A DNA stretch of 64,000 nt from Sphingomonas hominis. Lineage in GTDB: Bacteria > Pseudomonadota > Alphaproteobacteria > Sphingomonadales > Sphingomonadaceae. Below the pieces are notes generated by a model that did no database searches, was not told the DNA's origin, and worked only from the letters and a program-made list of their open reading frames with translations. The translations under genes and the position numbers were made by a program. Shown piece by piece: positions 28,657 to 36,479 of this stretch (position 1 is the stretch's first letter; each line of letters starts with the position of its first letter). Location: contig NZ_JABULH010000001.1 of NCBI RefSeq assembly GCF_013328205.1, forward strand, positions 449,610 to 513,609, given 5' to 3'.

Positions 28657-28785
28657 AGAGGATGTGGATTGCGCTGGTCCGAAAACGCTCACGTAGTAGG
28701 TGCGTGCTTGGGCATCTGAGCGGACTTCGTTGGCGTTGTGGCTCGTGACGTAATCCAGTGAAGCGCGCCTTCTAGCGTCCGAAAG

Positions 28786-28817
28786 GAGCGGGACCCCGGA
28801 TCAAGTCCGGGGTGACG
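28786..28817 (+). repeat. Single REP-like half-element
   Basis: GAGCGGGACCCCGGATCAAG followed by TCCGGGGTGACG matches the right half of the REPIN-like elements at 4679-4763 and 28572-28656. The left half is absent or too degraded to recognise. Confidence 0.65.
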
Positions 28818-28948
28818 ACGGCGGTGAACGGTCGCCGCGAGTTTATCGGAACGCCGACGTCGAGTCGGGGCAGGCTGGGTTCGGAATTAATGCGGGCAGT
28901 GTCAAAGAACCCCTGCGTCCTACTCCGTGGCTGATCTGTCGGACAGCG

Positions 28949-31261
28949 TCAGCGTAGCCGCTCGATTGCCTGTGCCAGCGCGACGTAGAGCTTGCCCATG
29001 TCCGACGACAGCAACGTCACGCCGAGTGGGGAGGAGTCGCGCTGGGTCAGGATGGTGCGCAGCATCGCCTCGAAATCGTGGATGTAGCGGTTGACCTGGT
29101 CGCGGAAGGCGGGTTCGTCGTCGTAGAGGCGCGCGATGTCGCGCTGCTCGGCGGCGTCGAGCAGGCGGACGGCGCGGCGAGTGAACACGCCGCGGTCGCC
29201 CTTCAGATACGCCGCCCAGGCGCTGTCGGACACGTCGGGTGCGAGCGTACGGGTGAGGTCGATCGAGGCCGAGTTGAGCTGCTCGATCAGCAGGGACGCG
29301 CGGCGCGCGAAGCTGTCCTGCTCGACACGGTCGCGGTGCTGCTGCTCCTCGGCGAGGCGCGTGTCGACGCGCGCGGCGGCGGCGTCAATGACCGCGATCT
29401 GCTGCTCCAGCCGCTGTGTCGCGCGCGCGGCGGCCTCGACCGCGGTTTCGGCGACCGCGGATACCTGCGCAATCTGTGCCTCGACGCCGTTGGTGACGGC
29501 GCGGTGAAGCGCGTCGTTGCTGGCGGCGTGTAGCGCCTCTGCGGCCTCCGGGATCACCTGCGCCAGCGTGTCGCGCGCGTGGTCGGCGGCAGCGGCGGCG
29601 GTGTCGCGGACGCGCATCAGCGCCTCGATCAGCCGCGGCGCGGCCTCTTCGGACAGGCGATGCGCGCGCTCGGTCGCCTCGTCGACGGTGTGGCCGATCG
29701 CGTCGGCCTTGGCACGGCCGCTGGTGAGTGCGTCGAGCAAGGTGCCGGTGAGCGCGTCGACGGTGCGGCGCTGTTCGGCGATGACCTGCGCGATCGCCTG
29801 GATCGCGTCGTGGGTGCTCTCCGCCGCGGTGACGAGTGCGAGCAATTCGGGTCGTGCGGCGACCACGACCGACTGGCTGGCGGTGATGCGCGCGTCGAGC
29901 CGATCGATCGCCTCGGGCAGCGTCTCGTCGATCTCGCGCGTCGCCGCATCGAGTGCGGTGAGCAGCGTCTCGGTGGTGGCGATGGTGCGCGTGGCGAGAT
30001 GATCGCCCGCCTGCAATGCATCGCCCATCGCCTCGGCCGAGCTGGTCAGCGCGCTGATCGAGGCGGCGAGCTGCTGCGACCGCTCGGTCCCGCCGTGATA
30101 GAGCGCGTCCATGCGCCGCTCGTTGCGCGCGAGGCTATCCTCGAGCGCGGTGAACACCTGTTCGCCGACGCCGCGCTGCGCGTCGAGCCGGCGCGTGATG
30201 CGTTCGATCACCAGTTCGACCAGCTCGATCCGCTGGCTGAGTGCCTCCGCGCTCTCGCGCGCGGCCTGGTCGAGCGCGACCTGGCTGGTGCCGATCAGCG
30301 CCAGCATCGCCTCGCCCTGCGCCGCGATGCCTTTGCGTGACTCGTCGATCGCGGTGGCGGTGCGATCGAGCAAGGCGTCGACTGCGCCTGCGGCGTCCGA
30401 GGTGACCGCTTCGAGCCGGGCACCGGCGGTTTCGCTGGTCGCTTCCATGCGGCGGATGTGCGCGGCGAGCTTCTCCGCCGCGCCGCCCGCCACCGTCTCG
30501 GCCTCGCGCCCGCGCGCGGTGAGCGCGGCGATCTGCGCGTCGAGCGCGGCGGCGCGCTCGCTAGCCGATAGGCCGGCTTGCTCGATCGATTCGCTGAGCG
30601 CGCGCGTCTCCGCCTGCGCGTGCGGCAGGCTGTTGAGCAGGGTCGACAGGCTCGACTGCGCGTTGCCTGCAGCGTCGGCGAGCGCGCGGGCGTGGACGTC
30701 GGCCTGGTCGATCTCCTCCGACAGCCCGCGGCCGATCGCCGCCAGCCGCGCTGTCGCCGTGTCGCCGGTCGCGGCGAGCATCCGCACCTGTTCGGCAAGT
30801 TGCGTGCGCTGCTGGTCGAGCACCGCGCCGAGCGCCCCGATTGTCGATTCGAGCGCCTCCGCCTCCAGCCGCATCGCGCGTGCGCTGGCGCCGAAGCGCT
30901 GCGCCTCGGCGTGGCTTGTGCGGAGGGTCAGGAGCCAGGCGACACCGGCGAACAGGGGACCGGCGAGCGCGGCGGCGGCGATCCCCGCGATCTCGACCGG
31001 GTTCGAGACGCGGTTCCAGGCGAGCGCGACGAGCGCGATCACCCACAGGATGGCGAAGCCGCCGAGGATCCACGGCATCGCGCCGCGCCAGCCGGGTTCG
31101 GTCAGCTCGGGCTCGAACGATGCGGGCGCCGGGTCTACGGGCACGTCCCATCGCTCGTCGACATGCGCTTCGGCGGCCGCGTCGTGCCCGATACCGAGGC
31201 CTGCGCGCTGCTGCATGTCCTCGGACACACGAATATTGATGATCGACGGCCCCCCGTTCAT
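28949..31261 (-). CDS. Large membrane-anchored coiled-coil protein, TipN-like candidate
   Basis: 770 residues. An acidic cytoplasmic N-terminus is followed by two membrane helices (about 63-82 and 90-113) and then about 560 residues of Ala/Glu/Arg-rich helix with heptad patterns. A compact C-terminal domain has LNSASIDLTRTLAPDVSDSA, RDQVNRYIHDFEAMLRTIL and LLSSDMGKLYVALAQAIERL. This plan (two helices, long coiled coil, conserved end) is that of the Caulobacter polarity and division-site factor TipN. The identity is inferred from architecture, and another coiled-coil family is possible. It is divergent from the Hpt-like gene across 103 bp. Confidence 0.6.
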   Translation of the reverse strand: MNGGPSIINIRVSEDMQQRAGLGIGHDAAAEAHVDERWDVPVDPAPASFEPELTEPGWRGAMPWILGGFAILWVIALVALAWNRVSNPVEIAGIAAAALAGPLFAGVAWLLTLRTSHAEAQRFGASARAMRLEAEALESTIGALGAVLDQQRTQLAEQVRMLAATGDTATARLAAIGRGLSEEIDQADVHARALADAAGNAQSSLSTLLNSLPHAQAETRALSESIEQAGLSASERAAALDAQIAALTARGREAETVAGGAAEKLAAHIRRMEATSETAGARLEAVTSDAAGAVDALLDRTATAIDESRKGIAAQGEAMLALIGTSQVALDQAARESAEALSQRIELVELVIERITRRLDAQRGVGEQVFTALEDSLARNERRMDALYHGGTERSQQLAASISALTSSAEAMGDALQAGDHLATRTIATTETLLTALDAATREIDETLPEAIDRLDARITASQSVVVAARPELLALVTAAESTHDAIQAIAQVIAEQRRTVDALTGTLLDALTSGRAKADAIGHTVDEATERAHRLSEEAAPRLIEALMRVRDTAAAAADHARDTLAQVIPEAAEALHAASNDALHRAVTNGVEAQIAQVSAVAETAVEAAARATQRLEQQIAVIDAAAARVDTRLAEEQQHRDRVEQDSFARRASLLIEQLNSASIDLTRTLAPDVSDSAWAAYLKGDRGVFTRRAVRLLDAAEQRDIARLYDDEPAFRDQVNRYIHDFEAMLRTILTQRDSSPLGVTLLSSDMGKLYVALAQAIERLR

Positions 31262-31364
31262 GCCGTCGGCTTACCACGTTTGGCGCGTCGCGAAAGCGGT
31301 TCGCGACGGAGCGTGCGTCGTTGCGCCAACCCGCCGTTAACCCGCGCCTGTTAACCACGCGATC
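31262..31364. promoter_or_regulatory. Divergent promoter region with two GTTAAC palindromes
   Basis: The 103 bp between the TipN-like and Hpt-like starts contains GTTAAC at 31336-31341 and again at 31350-31355, 14 bp apart. GTTAAC contains the TTAA half-site of the cell-cycle regulator CtrA, but canonical CtrA sites are TTAA-N7-TTAA and the spacing here is 10. It could be a regulator site; the assignment is weak. Confidence 0.3.
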
Positions 31365-31658
31365 ATGGCCTATGATCCTGGAGCGATCGATCAAGCATTG
31401 TCGGCGGCGGTGGGCGACGACCCGGCGTTGATCGCCGAGTTGCGCGCAGCCTTCATCGACAGCGCGCGCGCCGCGATGAGCACGATCGCGGCGGCGGACG
31501 ACGCCGGCGCGTGGCACGACGGATTGCTGAAATTACGCGGCCTGGCGGCGAGTTTCGGCGCGGTGCGGCTGGCCGCGCTGGCGGGCGAAGCGATCAACGC
31601 GCCGGTGGGCGACCCGCGCGCGCTCAGGCTGCTGCGGCGCAACGTCGAGCGTTTGTAG
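31365..31658 (+). CDS. Hpt-like protein lacking the phospho-acceptor histidine
   Basis: 97 residues of helical Hpt appearance: DDPALIAELRAAFIDSARAA matches the first two helices and LLKLRGLAASFGAVRLAALA matches the phosphoryl helix pattern H-x-L-K-G-x-a-x-x-x-G-a. The His position is Leu55, with LRG following. The only nearby His is His51, one helical turn earlier. Fold recognition is good, but classical phosphotransfer is unlikely. It begins a plus-strand run with a nucleotidyltransferase-like membrane protein, a DUF2336 protein and a kinase-like protein. Confidence 0.7.
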   Translation: MAYDPGAIDQALSAAVGDDPALIAELRAAFIDSARAAMSTIAAADDAGAWHDGLLKLRGLAASFGAVRLAALAGEAINAPVGDPRALRLLRRNVERL

Positions 31659-31728
31659 CGTGGTTCAACAGGCGTCGGTGGTGCGGGGCCGGGTTGCGGG
31701 GGCCATGCAGTCGCCCTAACAGCCACGG

Positions 31729-32895
31729 ATGCTGGCTGGCCTGCTTTTCGCGACACGTGAGGCGCATGATCGCCCGGGCATGCTGACGGCGACGCTGCCG
31801 TTCGCGGCGGCGACCTTGATCGAATATCAGGCACGAACCGCGATCGCGGCGGGTGCGTCGCAGATCGTCGTCATCGTGTCGCGGCTGACGCCCGAGCTGA
31901 TCGGCGCGCTGGCGCGGATCGGCAAGCGCGGCGTCGCGGTCGACGCGGTGCGCAGCGCGAGCGACGCGTTGGGGAAGCTCCACCCGCTCGCGCGTGTGCT
32001 GGTGATCGCGGACGGACTGGTCACCACCGACGCGGTGGTGACCGCGTTGGCGGGCGAACGCGATGACACGTTGCTGGTCGTGCCCGAGCAAGCGGCGGGC
32101 GGCGAGTTCGAGCGGATCGGCGGCGGCGTCGCCTGGGCCGGGCTGGCGCGGATGGACGCGCGACGGTTGAGCGAGGCGGCGGCGATGCCGGCCGACTATG
32201 ATTTGCAATCGACGCTGCTCCACGTGCTGGCCCAAGCGCGTGCCGAGCGTGTCGAGCTTGGCCCCGATCAGGCGCGGCAGGGGCATGGGATCGAGCATCG
32301 CGCAGCCTTGCTCGATCAGCGCGGACGCGCGGTGCTGGCGGCGTCGATGGCGGCGCGGCCGAGCTGGTTCGATCGCGTGATCCTGCGCCCGATCGCGCGG
32401 CTGGCGGTGCCCGAAGTGGCACGGCGCGGCGCGTCGACGCTGGCGGTGGCGGGCGCGGGCGGTGCGGTGGGACTGCTGGGGCTTGGTGGCCTTTATGCCG
32501 GGTGGCGGGTGTCGGGATTGCTCGCAATGCTCGCCGCGGTGATCGTGGCGGAAGTCGCGGGTGCGCTGGCGATGTTCCGCGACGAGGCGCCGGTCGAGCG
32601 CGGCATCCGCGTCGCGTTGCTGATCGTGCCGGGATGCGCGGCGCTGTTGCTGGGGCAAGGGTTGGGTGGCGCGGGATTGTTGCTCGCGATGCAGTTGGTC
32701 GTCGCGGGCGGGATCGCGGAACGGGCGACGCGCGGCGGATCACGGCGGCCTTGGTGGGGCAGCGCGCCCGCGTATCTGACGGTGCTGACCGCGGGCGTGG
32801 TGCTGGGCGTGCCGGTCGCGGCGCTGGCGGCCACTGCGGTTTATGCCAGCGCGACGCTGGCGACCGCGGTTGAGGCGTTGCGTCGACAGGCTTAG
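31729..32895 (+). CDS. Nucleotidyltransferase-like protein with C-terminal membrane domain
   Basis: 388 residues. The first 180 resemble the Rossmann-like sugar-phosphate nucleotidyltransferase fold: a first strand (MLAGLLFATREA), LIEYQARTAIAAGASQIVVI (family: lieyqlr.l..aGa..IvVv) and VLVIADGLVTTD in the place of the metal-binding Asp motif. The usual glycine-rich loop and catalytic Lys (GxGtR...PKpl) are missing. Residues from about 225 form five or six membrane helices without a CDP-alcohol phosphotransferase signature. Unknown function, possibly a degenerate nucleotidyltransferase tethered to the membrane. Confidence 0.7.
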   Translation: MLAGLLFATREAHDRPGMLTATLPFAAATLIEYQARTAIAAGASQIVVIVSRLTPELIGALARIGKRGVAVDAVRSASDALGKLHPLARVLVIADGLVTTDAVVTALAGERDDTLLVVPEQAAGGEFERIGGGVAWAGLARMDARRLSEAAAMPADYDLQSTLLHVLAQARAERVELGPDQARQGHGIEHRAALLDQRGRAVLAASMAARPSWFDRVILRPIARLAVPEVARRGASTLAVAGAGGAVGLLGLGGLYAGWRVSGLLAMLAAVIVAEVAGALAMFRDEAPVERGIRVALLIVPGCAALLLGQGLGGAGLLLAMQLVVAGGIAERATRGGSRRPWWGSAPAYLTVLTAGVVLGVPVAALAATAVYASATLATAVEALRRQA

Positions 32896-32931
32896 CGAGC
32901 CTTTAACGAAGCCGCGTTACACGGTGGCACC

Positions 32932-34029
32932 ATGTCGCTTTCCCCTCCTTTCACGCCCGAGCCCGCCGACGCGGCACTGGCGTTGCGTGCCGCCGCGGCC
33001 GAGCGGCGCGCGAACCGGCGACTCGCGTCCGCGATCGAGGATTTCTTTCGCGACGAGCACGACCGGTTGGACGATCGGGCGCGCGCGCTGATCGGCGCGC
33101 TGATCGAGGCGAGCGTGACCGCGATCGAGCGCGACGTCGGCGACGCGGCGGCGCGGTTGCTGGCGGCGCGCGGCGAGGCGCAGGCGGCGAAGGCAGTCGT
33201 GGCGGGCAACGCGAGCGTGTTCGCGCGGTTGATCGATTCGGGGTTGCTGCGCGAGCGCGCGCTGATGGACGACGTGGTGGCGCAGGCGCGGGTCGACCTG
33301 ATCGACGAGGCGCTGGTCGCCAATCGCCCGCCCGGGGCCGCCACCGGGCTGCTGGTCCGGTTGCGTGAGCACGACGATGCGATGGTGCGTGATGCCGCGA
33401 TCGATTACCTGCTCGCCGACAGCCGCCACCGCGCGCCTGTCGAGGAGCGGCGCGCCGAACTGCCGGCGGAACTGCACCACCAGCTCGTCTGGTGGGTGGC
33501 GGCGGCGCTGCGCGAGCGTTTGAGCGGCACCTCCGCCAGCGCCGACCGCGCGCTGGTCGACGCCGCGATGCAGCGGATCGCGCATTTCGACGGCGCGGCC
33601 GGAACGATGGTTGCGGCGCACCGGCTGGCGGCGGCGATCGACGCCGATGTCGACCGGCTGCCGGGATTGCTGCTGGAAGCGTTGATCGAGGGGCGGCTGA
33701 CCTTGTTCGCGGCGTTCCTGGCGCATGCGTTGGGGATCGAGATGGACGAAGCGCGCGCGCTGACGCTCGAACCTGATGGTGACCGGCTGTGGATCGCGTT
33801 GCGCGCGCTGGGCATGGAGCGCGACGTGCTGGCGCGGATCGGCTGGGCATTGGGCGAGGCGGATCGGACGCGCGACGTCGAGGCATTGCCCGACGCGATC
33901 GACGCAGCCGCGGTGGTCGCGCCCGAGCAGGCCGGAATGGTGATCGCGCCGCTGATGCTGACGCGAGATTTTCGCCAGGCAGTGCGCGCGCTGTCGATGG
34001 GTGCGCCGGCGCTGGGTAGTGGCGCGTGA
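32932..34029 (+). CDS. DUF2336 domain protein
   Basis: 365 residues, all helical and Ala/Arg-rich, without membrane segments. Features such as LIDSGLLRERALMDDVVAQA, REHDDAMVRDAAIDYLLADS and LLEALIEGRLTLFAAFLAHA resemble the HEAT-like repeats of the DUF2336 family found in alphaproteobacteria. Molecular function is unknown. The stop overlaps the GTG of the kinase-like gene (GTGA), so the two proteins are made together and may act together. Confidence 0.75.
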   Translation: MSLSPPFTPEPADAALALRAAAAERRANRRLASAIEDFFRDEHDRLDDRARALIGALIEASVTAIERDVGDAAARLLAARGEAQAAKAVVAGNASVFARLIDSGLLRERALMDDVVAQARVDLIDEALVANRPPGAATGLLVRLREHDDAMVRDAAIDYLLADSRHRAPVEERRAELPAELHHQLVWWVAAALRERLSGTSASADRALVDAAMQRIAHFDGAAGTMVAAHRLAAAIDADVDRLPGLLLEALIEGRLTLFAAFLAHALGIEMDEARALTLEPDGDRLWIALRALGMERDVLARIGWALGEADRTRDVEALPDAIDAAAVVAPEQAGMVIAPLMLTRDFRQAVRALSMGAPALGSGA

Positions 34030-35363
34030 ACGAACATCTGATCCTGCACGCGCGGCTCGATCGCGAGGACCGGTTGATCGACGCCGACGAGGGCTTCGGC
34101 GCGATCAACGAGCGCGCGGGCGGCAGCCGCGGCCATGTGCTGGCGGTGCCGCAGTTCAACACGCTGGTGCGGCTGGCGCGGCGGCTGCGCATCCTGATCT
34201 CGCGCGGGGTGACGATCGCCGACGGCGAGATCGATCTCGATTGCTGGATCAAGGCGACGCCGGGCGACGGGGGCACCTCGCTCGCCGTGTCGGTGCTGCG
34301 CGAGCGGCCGGCGTGGCGCACGCCGACCAGCGCGAACACGGTCGCCGCACTGCCGCCGCCGCCGGGTGCCGATTGGCAGTGGGAGGTCGATGCCGAGCTG
34401 CGCGTGACGCGGATCGACGAGCAGGCGGGGGCGCGTCACGGTTTCGATGCGGTGGCGGCGCTGTCGCGACCGCTGACGCGGTTGTTCGCGCTCGAACCCG
34501 ACGCCGACGGCAATGTCGCGATCCTCGACGCGGTGGCGGAGCGGATCGATTTCGACCGGCAGGTAGCGACGATCCGCGAATCGGGCGTGCGCGTCACGCT
34601 GGCGGCGTCGGTGCGGCGCGATCCGCTGGGTGGGTTCGACGGTTTCGTCGGCGGGACTTATCTGGTCGACGAGCAGCCGGTCGAACCGGTGGTGGAGACG
34701 TTCAATGCGCGGCTTGACCAAGTGCTGCGCGGACCGCTGGGGCGGATCGTCGCCAATGCCGACACGATCAACGCCGGGATGGATGGCGTGCTCGACCCGC
34801 ATTACGTCGATTACGCCGCCGATATCGCGAGCGCGGGGCGGCATCTGCTGGGATTGGTCGACGATCTGGTTGATCTGGAAGCGATCGAGCGCGAGGATTT
34901 TACGGTCGAGGACGATGCGATCGACCTGGCCGACGTGGTGCGCCGCGCGGCGGGGCTGTTGCAGGTGCGCGCGGCGAATGCGGGTGTGACGATCGACCGC
35001 GACGGACTGGACGGCGCGCTGCCTGCACGCGGCGAGTTCCGACGGACGTTGCAGATCCTGGTGAACCTGCTGGGCAATGCGGTGCGCTACTCGCCCGAGG
35101 GTGCGACGGTATGGCTGCGCGCGCAACGCGAGGGTGAGCGCGCGGTGGTGATCGTTGCCGACCAAGGGAAGGGCATCGCGGAAGCCGATCAGGCACGCAT
35201 CTTCGAGAAGTTCGAGCGCGTGGATGCGAGCGAGGCGGGCGGCAGCGGGCTTGGGCTCTACATCGCGCGGCGACTGGCACGCGCGATGGGCGGCGACCTG
35301 ACGGTCGACAGCGCGCCCGGCATGGGCGCGCGGTTCCTGCTGTGGTTGCCGGCGGGGGAGTAA
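34026..35363 (+). CDS. Histidine-kinase-like protein with Gln in place of the H-box His
   Basis: 445 residues, soluble. The first 225 are of unassigned sensor type. A dimerisation helix FNARLDQVLRGPLGRIVANA aligns with F.A..SHELRTPL..I, putting Gln232 at the phospho-acceptor position. Then come GRHLLGLVDDLVDLEAIE, the N-box LVNLLGNAVRYSPEG, G1 VADQGKGIAEAD, the F-box IFEKFERVD and G2 GGSGLGLYIARRLARAMGG, all well preserved. It could bind ATP but not autophosphorylate at the usual site. The Gln codon is CAA (34719-34721), one base from His. GTG start coupled to the DUF2336 gene. Confidence 0.85.
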   Translation: MNEHLILHARLDREDRLIDADEGFGAINERAGGSRGHVLAVPQFNTLVRLARRLRILISRGVTIADGEIDLDCWIKATPGDGGTSLAVSVLRERPAWRTPTSANTVAALPPPPGADWQWEVDAELRVTRIDEQAGARHGFDAVAALSRPLTRLFALEPDADGNVAILDAVAERIDFDRQVATIRESGVRVTLAASVRRDPLGGFDGFVGGTYLVDEQPVEPVVETFNARLDQVLRGPLGRIVANADTINAGMDGVLDPHYVDYAADIASAGRHLLGLVDDLVDLEAIEREDFTVEDDAIDLADVVRRAAGLLQVRAANAGVTIDRDGLDGALPARGEFRRTLQILVNLLGNAVRYSPEGATVWLRAQREGERAVVIVADQGKGIAEADQARIFEKFERVDASEAGGSGLGLYIARRLARAMGGDLTVDSAPGMGARFLLWLPAGE

Positions 35364-35641
35364 CAGCGCGCGAGCAGAGCAACCGACCCACGCGAGTACG
35401 GCAGTTCTACTTAGCCGAATTCCGTTCCTCTCCGCAGAGGCGGCACCGTTCTACACTCAAGCAGCATGCCACGATTCTGTCGTCCTTTGACATCGCGCCA
35501 CACAGATACGCGGGTGCACGCGCATGCATAGGGGTGTGACTTTCGTCGAACCTCCTGAAAGCGGCTTGTGTCACGACAGGGGGGCCCTACGGCCGCTATC
35601 CCGCAATTGCGGCCCTCTCGTCTGACAGTCATATTCGGGCG
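35364..35641. other. Intergenic region of lower GC content
   Basis: 278 bp between the kinase-like gene and the secreted orphan, visibly more AT-rich than the neighbours. It contains no recognisable gene, repeat copy from elsewhere in the window, or terminator hairpin. A 73-residue minus-strand frame (35411-35632) has no domain and is not called. It should contain the promoter of the next gene. Confidence 0.4.
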
Positions 35642-36034
35642 ATGTCTCGAACCTTAAAAGCCCTGACGATCGTCACGCTCATAGCGTTTGAAGCGAACGC
35701 ACTAGCTTGTTTCACGCCGACCCGTTTCACTGTTGATGGTGAGACTTATGATGCGGTAGTGGTCGTTACGGTATCTGATGAAGCAAATGCCACTCGATCG
35801 GGTCTGATCAAGGCGAAGGTCGAAAAGGTTCTGACCGGACCATATGAGCAGCGCATCATCGACCTTCCGTGGATGGTGTCCGACGCTAAAGGTATATGCC
35901 CGTCATCATCACCTTTTCTCCACAAGGGTGAACAGGCCACTGTGTACCTCAAGCGTGATGATCAACCGCTAAAGTCCAGAGCACCGTCCGGCTTTATCGT
36001 GGCTGGGTGGATGCCGTTGGCGCCTGTCCGCTAA
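35642..36034 (+). CDS. Hypothetical secreted protein
   Basis: 130 residues starting MSRTLKALTIVTLIAFEANA, a Sec-type signal peptide with probable cleavage after ALA, leaving CFTPTRFTV as mature N-terminus. The mature part is beta-rich with GLIKAKVEKVLTGPY and GEQATVYLKRDD, and has two cysteines (Cys24 and the one in GICPSSSP) that could form a disulfide. Third-codon positions are more often A or T than in the surrounding genes, suggesting recent acquisition. No family was recognised. Not a good lipobox, because residue -3 is Ala. Confidence 0.6.
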   Translation: MSRTLKALTIVTLIAFEANALACFTPTRFTVDGETYDAVVVVTVSDEANATRSGLIKAKVEKVLTGPYEQRIIDLPWMVSDAKGICPSSSPFLHKGEQATVYLKRDDQPLKSRAPSGFIVAGWMPLAPVR

Positions 36035-36269
36035 GTATCAGGAGTGCGCGGAACATAGGGCTACGTGACTGCGGGGATGCACACGACAGTGCATGTCCTC
36101 GGTAGGCGTCGTGCAAAAGCTTTGTCTTCGCCGATTGAACAACCTGACGAATGTCCGCTTTCCACCAAAAGTCGACATTGCACCACGGTACCATCAAGCC
36201 GCTGTGCCGAGGCAAGGAAGGATCGAGTAAGTGCGCTGCTGAGCGATCAGTCTACGGTCTCTTACAGCC
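36035..36269. other. Intergenic region with small inverted repeat
   Basis: 235 bp without a gene. It includes an imperfect inverted repeat at 36150-36179 (AATGTCCGCTTTCC ... AAAGTCGACATT), a form seen in sphingomonad intergenic DNA from memory. Base composition is lower in GC than flanking genes. It lies between convergent genes (secreted orphan and the small membrane protein). Confidence 0.35.
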
Positions 36270-36473
36270 TTACCGCCGCAAGCGCCGCGCCAGCAGGATC
36301 ATCAGCAAGCCCGCGACTGCCAGTGCGGCGCCGTAGTCGGCCCAGATGCGCTGGTCGAGCATGAAGCTCGATGCGGGCCAGTGGATGAGGCCACGGCCCT
36401 GGCCGATCCACAGCACGCCCATTAGCGTGCAGAGCACGCCGAGGACGAGGAGGACCGGCCGGAGCCGCTGCAT
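36270..36473 (-). CDS. Small membrane protein downstream of gltA
   Basis: 67 residues with two hydrophobic helices (about 5-22 and 47-63), separated by GQGRGLIHWPASSFMLDQRI, and a basic end ARRLRR. The loop pattern with WPASSFML and a following WADYG resembles small conserved sphingomonad membrane proteins. It starts 6 nt after the gltA stop on the same strand, so it is probably cotranscribed with citrate synthase. Function unknown. Confidence 0.7.
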   Translation of the reverse strand: MQRLRPVLLVLGVLCTLMGVLWIGQGRGLIHWPASSFMLDQRIWADYGAALAVAGLLMILLARRLRR

Positions 36474-36479
36474 GTCGGG

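Larger units (their letters stand above)
28391..28948. other. Non-coding region with inverted copy of the composite repeat
   Basis: About 560 bp with no credible gene between convergent DUF1467 and TipN-like genes. It contains two 24-bp repeats, an 85-bp REPIN-like element and one further half-element (28786-28817). The order and spacing mirror those at 4679-4939 but reversed. A 127-residue open frame across the repeats has no recognisable domain and reads through repeat DNA. Confidence 0.6.

Noticed and set aside
28365-28748. A 127-codon frame after the DUF1467 gene
   Set aside because: Reads through the 24-bp repeats and the REPIN-like element; no domain.
30111-31340. A 409-codon Ser/Ala/Arg-rich frame opposite the TipN-like gene
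   Set aside because: Low-complexity reading of the Ala/Glu-rich coiled-coil gene on the other strand; no start context or domain.
31336-31355. A canonical CtrA box
   Set aside because: The TTAA half-sites are 10 bp apart, not 7. Kept only as a weak regulatory observation.
35411-35632. A 73-codon minus-strand frame in the AT-richer region
   Set aside because: Contains many Cys and Arg without a domain; likely chance frame.
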